Below are positions 21,400 to 29,800 of a DNA stretch of 35,994 nucleotides, piece after piece. Location: the NCBI GenBank assembly GCA_000310025.1, contig FN648599.1:48780-84773 (forward strand). Reading direction: 5' to 3'. Source of the stretch: Ectocarpus siliculosus (Eukaryota; Sar; Phaeophyceae; Ectocarpales; Ectocarpaceae). The notes below the pieces were generated by a model. The model was given only the letters and a program-made list of their open reading frames with translations, was not told the origin of the DNA and ran no database searches. Both the position numbers and the translations under genes were made by a program. Positions within the stretch are counted from its first letter, which is position 1. Every line of letters starts with the position of its first letter.

Positions 21400-24300
21400 A
21401 TGGCCCGACTCTCGCCTATCGTACGCCGAGCTAAATGCCCCCAGCTGCTGCTGCTACTGCTGCCGCTGTTGCTGCCCCTCGCTACGGGGTTTGCATCCTC
21501 TCGTTGGTTGATCACAGGCGCGTCAACTGCCCAGACAACTGGATCGCCACAACAGCCGTGCCGCCAAAGCCATATCCATGGTGAACCACGCCGTGCGTCA
21601 AACAGAGGCGACAGCGGGGTTACAGCACCCAACAACCTACTGGAGCAGGTGCAGAGACGGACAACGGTTTGGGCGGATACAGCGGACTTGAGTACCGTCG
21701 AACAACTTAACCATGACTTGGGGTTGGTGGACGTCACGACGAACCCATCCATCGTTGCTGCGACCGCCCTGCAAGGCGCTGGTTCGGCGGGGAGCCTCCT
21801 GGTCCAGGTGTGGTTTATTACCATTAACTTTAGCGGAAGGTGGTGTTACAGATGTAGCATGTCGACTATGCTACAAGTCAGCGTACCCTACAAGTCAGCC
21901 GCTGACTTGTAGCATAGTTAGTGGATATGCTGTACATCCAACAGGTGGCGCACGTCATGTATATACACGCGTCGGGCAACGATCGATCTGATGGCCTATG
22001 CAGACCATGTTTCCCCTGGCCATGTCATACGTTCGCGATGGAGCCAAATGTTGCCGTGAGAACAGGCCGCGCCTCCCAGCGAGGTCCCATCTCTTGTTAC
22101 AACGGCACTGAATGGTGTTTGCCTAAATGACCCATTCGAATGTGCAGACCCCAAGCGGGTCTGGAGCAGCATCAAAGCTGGAAAGCCACGAGCGCATTGC
22201 TGTGGACATAGGTCGGCGCCTTCTTCAGGTTGTTCCAGGAAGGTATGGTACACTGCACGTCCGCTACACAACGAACGAACTCGTTTCTATGGGAACCTGG
22301 ATGTTCCTTGTCCGATGCGACGATTCTCTTTTGCACAGCAGTTAACTCGTTGCGAATGAATTAAGCACTGAACAAAGAAACACGGAATGATGTTGATATA
22401 CGCAACAGTAGTAGTTACGTCGTGATGTTGGCGTATCTCGCTGGCATGTGTTTTCATTTCGTGATGCGCCCTCTGATAACTTTCCATGTGCCGGGCTGAT
22501 CGATCGGATTGGAAGGGTGTGCACCCAGTTGGACATTCGATGTACCGATGCCGAAAACATGGTCAAGAAGGCCCGCGGTTTGGTGAGCACGTACTCGGAG
22601 GTGAGTGGAACACTGCACGGGCCGTTGGTGTTGCTCTGTTGCCGTTCTTTCGGTTGGCACGGGTGTCGGTGTTGCTTCCGCCGCTGTCAGCCTCTGTCGT
22701 TTCGCGTAGTCGTTTCGCGTATGTGGTAAGCATTCAACACCGTCTGGTACTACGGACGACCAGCACCTCGTCCGAAGTGTACTTACCTTGTCTGCGCTGT
22801 TCGCACCAACGATGAGCGTACGGCAACCAGAAGTATACCTTTGAGGAACGGTCCAAAACCCCGAGCGCTTCCCTTATACGCATGTGCTTCCCATAAAATC
22901 TGTTTTGTTTTGCACACGATGATGTCATTCCAGGCCGGCATCCCCCGAGAGCGAGTGTTGATTAAGACGCCAGCCACCTGGGCTGGTATTCGAGCGACGG
23001 AGAGGCTGGAACGTGAAGGTATCAGGTGCTTGGTAACCCTTGTCTGTTCTCGGGTGCAAGGACAGGCGGCTGCGGAGGCCGGGGCTTCAATAATAGCAAC
23101 ATGTGAGTTTTGCTGGAGGCGAAAGGCGAGGAGACTATGTACATCTTTTGTCGAATATTACGCATTTGCTCTAGCGCTTACGATCTTTTCTCTCTCTCTC
23201 AGAACTCGGTCGGTCGAAGTGCTGACAAGTCCAGGAAGGGTGCAAAGGGAGCCGTCATCTGCACAACGTTGATTTTTTTTCGGTTTTGTCCTCAGCGGTC
23301 GTAATACACTGAAAGCAGAGGACAGCATATCGCGCACATTCCTCCTTCCTGGTTGTGGCTTTACCGCGTACAAACCTTCAGAAGCTCTTACTTGCTGCTG
23401 AATACAGTATTGTGGTGGCCAGCATGGAAACAAACATGCCACAACGCAATTTCTAGAGCGGCGTATGATTCTACGGCGTACATGCCGCTTTCGCCCGGGG
23501 GCAGTGGTGTCTTGCACATACTCGACCAAACCCTGACTGCAGGTCCCTACTCTAGTCTGAACCTTTACGTATCAACAAATCGCGTACCCCCCCCCCCCAC
23601 CCGCCCACTCGAAAAATGTCAGATGTGGGGCGCGTTTCTGACTGGCACAAGAAGGCGGCGGCCTCGGAAACAACCGGCGGTGCCCCCGCCCCGCCCGGCA
23701 CGGCAAACGCACCAGCCTCCTGCGCGAGCGAAGACCCCGGCGTAACGCTGACCACGGACCTCAAGGACTACTTTGTTTCTCACGGATTGCCCACAGAGGT
23801 CATGGGGGCAAGTTTCCGAAGCGCCGATCAGGTGGAAGCTCTGGCGGGGTGCGACCATCTTACAATAGGTGACCGCTGACGATATCGAGGAGCAAGAAGT
23901 AGCGGAACCATGCGGAGTGCTGTTGCAAAAGCCAACGAAGAGACAACTATGTTCGCGCACCCGCCGTGAACGCGGCGCCGGAGAGTGTGCGTATTCGACA
24001 CGCCAGCAACTTTCTGCCAAATTGAATACGCGCCGTGTCGTGCTAGAAAGATCATTTTTTGTCAGAGAGGTTTGATGGGCACGTTCTATGTCTGGTCCGT
24101 AACAACATGAGGCAGACTTGATGAATGGAACCCTGTATATCTTTCACTCGCCTCCCCCACTTCCGTAAATCGTCAGAAATGCTGCAGCTCTCTCACTCTG
24201 CGTCCCCATCTCCCTGTCTGTCTCGACATCCCGTTGTTGCACCAACTTGCTCGTTTATTCAGCTCCACGATTGATCACAGAAATGGCGCGACTTCCTCCA

Positions 24301-24528
24301 AGAGTCGGTACGGCTGGTGTGCCCACCAGCGGAAACATGCCCCCAGAACAAGAAACGCGGAGGCCGAGTGAGCCGATGAACGGAAACCCGTCGAAACCCG
24401 ACGAGGAATCGTTTCTCGCCGCCCTGGGTCGAGACACGTGCGGCACGGAAGTGCTTCGGTCGAGCGTCGAAGGCTTCGCGAGGGACACGGCGGCCCTGGA
24501 AGCCGCGGTCGCGAAGGCCGAGCGGTAG
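21400..24528 (+). CDS. Plastid-targeted transaldolase family enzyme with FSA-like active site
   Basis: Six exons join in phase to 422 aa: 21400-21807, 22148-22242, 22516-22600, 22934-23102, 23623-23868, 24263-24528. Residues 1-30 are a hydrophobic signal peptide, followed by ATG|FASS, resembling the stramenopile plastid cleavage motif with Phe at +1; a Ser/Thr/Arg-rich transit-like stretch follows. The TIM-barrel core starts near residue 88: [11 protein letters not shown] (Asp93), [14 protein letters not shown] (Asn115), [22 protein letters not shown] with the Schiff-base lysine Lys207, [16 protein letters not shown] (Arg256), and [20 protein letters not shown]. Transaldolases move a dihydroxyacetone unit between sugar phosphates. 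Here the usual Glu, Asn, Ser and Phe active-site positions are Gln172, Leu229, Ala251 and Tyr253, as in bacterial fructose-6-phosphate aldolase. Identity as a family member is firm; the exact reaction is open. Confidence 0.93.
21865..21918. repeat. Perfect 19-bp inverted repeat in transaldolase intron 1
   Basis: Arms ACTATGCTACAAGTCAGCG (21865-21883) and its exact reverse complement (21900-21918), separated by 16 bases. The spacer itself holds another CTACAAGTCAGC, so the motif occurs three times in 54 bases. Confidence 0.95.
23587..23598. repeat. C12 homopolymer before transaldolase exon 5
   Basis: Twelve C on the sense strand, continued by a C-rich ACCCGCCCACTC, ending about 20 bases before the TGTCAG acceptor at 23622. 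It sits where a polypyrimidine tract is expected. Confidence 0.85.
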
Positions 24529-25264
24529 CTCTCAACGCTTGCCGGCCGCAACGCAACCGTATTCAAGAGACAAATATGTGTACGCACATTTGACATCGCC
24601 GTGCGCATGGGAGGTATTAGATGGCGAGAATAATCCTTTGGCCTACGAAGAAATCGCAATGGGTGGAACACGAATGGCCTGCATCCACTCTTACCGGCAT
24701 ACATGCGCGAAGCGCGCGGGGTCGACCATCATTTGCCACCCCAAGGCTCCGCCCCTACAAAGCTTATAGTACATACCATCAGCCGGCCGATAGCAAGCGC
24801 TTACTTCTTTCCAAGACAAGGCGACGGAAATCGTCCAACCCAGTCCGTGGGCCTGGTGAGGTAGACTGTTCATCATCATTCAAGTCGAAAACGCAGAGCG
24901 TAGGGTTCTATGTCCTGCAGGCACAAGCCACCAGACCAATAATCTCAAAAGGGACTCGCTACCCTCGAGGTTGAGGCGCTGCGAAAAGGGGACACCGTTC
25001 GACGGCATGCGCTCCGACCCGAAATCAGCAGGAGTAGCGAGCACCACCGCGGAGTAGGAGAGGGCGGTGCGAAAAAAAGAATCAACACCAAAGCACTCTG
25101 TTAACAAGGAATCCTTACTGTTGTGGTCGACGTTGAGACAGTCTCTCGGTGCTTGGGAGCTCAGCCGAACTGAACGCTTCCGTGTAGGTTAAAAATTGTC
25201 CACCATACAAGTCAGAGAGAACTCGGGCAACAGAGCACCCGAGAACACAAAATGAACCACCCAG
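24529..25264. other. Convergent intergenic region downstream of the transaldolase and [2Fe-2S] genes
   Basis: Two genes end towards each other here, so the region should hold both 3' UTRs. No open frame with a recognisable product was found. Confidence 0.55.
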
Positions 25265-26707
25265 CTATGTATTTCTTAGGCTCTCGCGCAGCCCCGTCAT
25301 TGCTCCTCGTAAGGATCTCTCTCTTGTGGCATCGAGGGCTTCTGTGCTGGCGGCGGCTCCAGTGCGTCGGATACAAGCTGGTAGGGTTTCGAGGAGGGCG
25401 TACAGGAGCAGCAAGACGACGGGATCCCCAATCAGCAAAGCGATATTTCTGCAAACTTAATCCAACCTACAGGCTACGACACCGGTAGGTGCGAGCAGGG
25501 TCCGTTTACCTAAACCGTCCTCTACCCATGTACGCGGAGAAGCGCCCGTTTTGAAGCTTTTCAGAGTCACGACAGGGTTCGAGCCTTTCCCAAAGCAATT
25601 GTTGGTCCTTGTGATCTGAAAAAGCTCTTCACTTTGTAGTTACGATGTTCAGGTAGCCGGTAAAGCCTAGTATATTGCAACGTACAGGCCACCTGCGGGC
25701 AAGACCTGCATCCCGGCCCCACCTTTAGTACCGCCTCCTCATCCGTGTGATATATTCCTCCTCTTGATTCCATCCGCGACCCATCCCAGTCGATCGAAAC
25801 ACACGGCCCTAAGCCGCACATGCCCAAACAGGGGCACGTGTCCAGCTGCACGGCCGAAAAAGAAGTCGGACGTTATGCACATGCCGTGCGTGCGAGAACA
25901 GTCACGGAGAGGGTTCGAACCAATTAGCGGCAACAACTGCTGTCCTAAGCACATGGGTACGTTGGGTAGCTCATTGTAATGAGGGAAGCTCCCTACAGAA
26001 ATGATCTGTGTGAATCGTGTACGGTTGGTGTGGTTGATGGGTCGGGTCCTACGCCATCAACGCAGACTGGCATGGTGTATGTAGTCGCGGTTGGGTCCCA
26101 CGCCAGCTGCGTGCTATGATTGCCCAAAGAATGAGCTCGCTCGGCGAATGATCGGTCGCGGGCCCTATGGCATTCATGTTTTACCACAAGAAGAAGGGCA
26201 AGATCCAGGTGATGACCTGTCTGTATTTGGTGTGGGTGATACAAGTCCGGGTCCAATAATGGTGTCATATCCACGCACCGTCGTTGCCCGAAGTGAGCTG
26301 CATGCGGCGGGGACGACTGTCAATCTGTCATTTTTAGCATGACCTTGCACAAGAGCAGCTGTAGCCATTTATCACACCTGGATGTCTTTCCCCTTCGCCA
26401 CCTTCTTAAGTCTCGCCAGCGTTTGATACGCCCCTTGTTGGATGCAGTCCTCTTCCGTACACACGCTTAGCTTCGCCGACGGCAGCAACGCAGCAGGTGA
26501 ACGCCTGCTGCTCCAAACACCCTGCTGGTGGAGAGGTTGGCAGGGCTGGCAATCCATTCGTTTCCTCTCCAGAGGAAGGTGTGGCTGTGGCTGTGGATGG
26601 GTTAGTGGCAGCAAGAACGCTAAGGCAGCGCCTGCGGTCATGATGTCTCGCCCCACGTCCGCGTGTCCCTGATCTCTGCTCTCTCCCAAACTCCCTAAAA
26701 GCAGCAT
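25265..26707 (-). CDS. Thioredoxin-like [2Fe-2S] ferredoxin-domain protein (C-terminal exons uncertain)
   Basis: Exon 1 is 26707-26378 and exon 2 starts at 25845; they join in phase at KGKDIQ|LDTC. The joined frame shows the four-cysteine pattern of the thioredoxin-like [2Fe-2S] fold (NuoE/Shethna type): VCTEEDC (Cys83, Cys88) and CPCLGMCGLGP (Cys116, Cys120), followed by VSIDWDGSRM and the typical GGIYHTDEEAVLK. Such domains hold a 2Fe-2S cluster in electron transfer. The first 75 residues are family-unlike, with a hydrophobic run (AGAALAFLLPL) that could be part of an organelle pre-sequence. The 3' end is not settled. One model ends exon 2 at 25723 (GTGGGG donor). Another ends it at 25706 and joins in phase to 25448-25265, giving 217 aa with a hydrophobic LLIGDPVVLLLLYALLE stretch. 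The start may also lie in an upstream exon. Confidence 0.65.
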
Positions 26708-26865
26708 GGGCAGGAGCGGAGCGGGCCACCGCAGGTACGCATGCGAAGAAACGCGTTTTTGGTTCTATTTCAGAACTACAGTAGTTCAGAACCCGTTTAG
26801 TTTCAGCGCGCTGGCTCGTAGAACTCGCAGAGGGCGTGACGACGTGACCACGCGACCACGGTGAA
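26708..26865. promoter_or_regulatory. Short bidirectional promoter region
   Basis: Only about 158 bases separate the proposed start codons of the [2Fe-2S] gene (minus) and the HIG1 gene (plus). It contains a 15-base palindrome, GAACTACAGTAGTTC (26773-26787), close to its centre, flanked by further TTCAGAAC-like sequence, and a GTGACGACGTGACC direct repeat near 26836. These are candidate shared regulatory sites; function is inferred from position only. Confidence 0.5.
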
Positions 26866-29800
26866 ATGGAAACAGCCCATCATCACATCATCACACCGCC
26901 CCAGTTCTCCCGCTTCCTCTCCTCAGACACTAGCACTGCGACTCAGAAGATGGCCCACTTGCAAGGCATGGACGCTACCGAAAAGCGAGGGCGTGTGCTT
27001 CGCTTGGCGCAGGAGGAAGGTGAGACCCCTTGCAGCAGTAAGTACAACGCGCAATCTGTTGGCAACTTCGCCTCATTCCGCCTAAATAGCCGCAGACGGG
27101 AGCGCACCGCTCTGACTCTCGGGCACTATGCACTGCTGTGCGCCCGCCGGATGGACCCAAAACGCAGGGATGAAAGCTGGGGGCCTAGCGGGGCTACTAT
27201 CTTGCGCTGGCGTGGTGGCAGCTAACAAGTTTTCCCCGTGGTGAGTCGCTGGGCTCATAGACGTCTCTTCGATGAGTCTACTCTTTCTGGTCTATTTTTA
27301 GCCTAATTTCCCGCGGCATACTTACGTATATCTACAACACAGCCAGCAGTATGCTACACAGCCAGCAGTACCATATGCTGCTGTGATTATGCGAGCACGC
27401 AGGTCTTGGCGAACTCTTCTGGGGTCCATTTTTGTTTGATTTCTAGAAAGGTGTAGTTAGTTAGCTTGTGACCACGGCAGGGTTCCGCGTCAGTTGGACC
27501 AGTAGGGACATTAGAAGGCGCTGAGCAGAGGCAGGAACGGTTTTTAACTGATGTGAAGACAACATCAACAATCCATCACGACGATGCTGCGGCCGATTGC
27601 CAAGCATTGGTTGGGTTGCTCCACAACCAGAGGGTGCCAAGCCCGATGGCCGTGTGCGAAGGAGCGCTCTCGACGAGACCTTTCCTAAACCGCCCTTTCC
27701 GGCGTTCCTGTTGGTTGTGGAGCAAACGGGATGCAGAAATCGACCACAACCCCCGTCTGTGCGGTCTTCCGCACGGCTGTCAACACTCCTACCTACGGTG
27801 GTGCTTCCACACGGGAACGAAGAGTTACGCCAACAAACGCGGTCGATTGCTGCACTGGTCTTCCGCTAATGCTAAATAGACAGCTGGTAGTTCCAGGTTT
27901 CAGCGCTTTGCCTTTCAGCGCGGAACTACATGTATATCGGCATTGCCCGACGCAACTCAGGACACCCGGCAGGTGCAAGTGTTGGTGTATCTTATGTATG
28001 TCGTGTTGGTGGGAAGTTGTCGCTGAACCAACTGGCTCTATTGGGCGAACCTCGCTGCCGCCTAAGCTGGCTCCAATACCTCTTGCCCGCGGTGTCGTCT
28101 ATGGTTCAGTCAGTATGCAAGGGCACACACACATACACCACCCCCCATTGTGACAAAAGTGTTGAGCATGTCATCTTGCGTCATCCCTGGGATGCTTGAA
28201 AAACCAGCATCCCGAAGAGAGCCCTCTATAACTAGCGTTGGTACAGCAGGTGGGGCCTGAATTTTTTTAACGTGGTTTTAGAGAAGCAGTAATTTTTGCT
28301 CCGTCCGTCTCCGTCGTCTTGGCCGCATGTTACAACTTCAACCCCTCCCCTCAGCAGTTCCGTCTTGAGTGTGTAGTCCCTCTGTTTTTGCAACGCACAC
28401 GAGCGATCTGTCAATTTTGTCGCGTGTAAACAGCAGTACCGTATACGACACAAGATATCACACCCCCTGCACCGATTTTCAAAGCTCGATTACTCCACGA
28501 CGAAGAGGATGCACAAACGAAAAGATACGTTTTCGGAAAGCTCTCGACAAGGCGGCGTCAACGACACCACTTTCGGCGCTGTGACTCTCTCTGCTGTGGA
28601 GAAATCGAGCGTTGAAAATCGGTCCAGGGGGTGTGTTATCTTGTGTCGTATACGGTACTCGAGTTCACGGTTGAGACAAGTATAGAAGTGGCCAATCCTT
28701 GCCTACAAATGCACTTCAATGAAGAATGCGAGGATCGTCGAGGGGCGCGAAGTGAGAAAAAAAAAGTCCGGTGTGGCCTTTCACCGGCGTGACCGCGGGT
28801 GCTCGAAAGTGTGCCAGGGCTGGATTTGCCTCTACCCCGTGCTTGTTGTCGCGGTCACGTTGCCACGAGGGTCCAAAGACGCACATACCGGAAAGGTGCA
28901 AAAATGGATGTCCAGATACGGGACACACGCAATGCCCTGAAGCACTTTCGTCGACCACCATTAGTTTCAAACGAGCTTCTTTATGTTCTTTGCCTTTTTT
29001 TTTTCTTCGCATCTCGCGGAACTCGCCATGCCATTCACCCCATATGCGTGTCACGAGCGATTCTTCGATACTCTTGTCCTCCACTATTTTGGCATTGACG
29101 TGCACGTCCGACTGCAGAGAAGACTCGTTCCTCTCCCGCGGCTTCGTTTCCTGGCCGATCGTCACTGCCGTCACGTGTTCTTCGGCGAACGTAGCAACCG
29201 GGCGTACATTCATGTACCTGTTGACCAGGAGACAGCTGTAATACAGCAGCATACTCTAACGTGCGCAGTGCTCGAAAATTGGTTCTCCGATCTTGTCTTG
29301 ACCCCCCTCGGTCGTCCTGGCGTTGTCGCTTGTTTTATTTTCGTGACCTTTGCATGTTCCCCGGTGTTTTGCGCGCCCTCCCCGTCTCTCTCCGTGTTGA
29401 TGGTCTGTCCTCTGATCAGGTTCCGCAAGTCAACCAGTGTTAGCGCCAAGACGGCCTTGGCGGTTTCTCCGTTTTTCCTCTTCTGTGAGTGGCGAAGAGT
29501 ATCTTATGTCTTGTATCCCCCCGGTTAGCCTTTTTTTTTTCGTTTTTTTTTTTCGTTTTTTTTCTTCTCTTTGTTTGGGTAGAAAAAGAAAAAATCGCGC
29601 CTTGGAGAATTTTTTTCTGGTGTCCATTTTTTATATTTGGAAGGTGTACCCCCCTTGGGGGCAGTACGGATATTAGAAGGTACTGAGCGGAGACCATAAC
29701 GGTTTTTAATGTGAAGACAACAACAACAACAACAACAGCGGTAGACCGCGTACGTCTCAGGCCTTCGCGGTTGGTATCGGCTGTTGCCATTTCATCTTTA

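Noticed and set aside
28983-29528. 181-codon plus-strand frame in HIG1 intron 1
   Set aside because: Overlaps other open frames on both strands, has no recognisable domain, and includes intron-like T runs.
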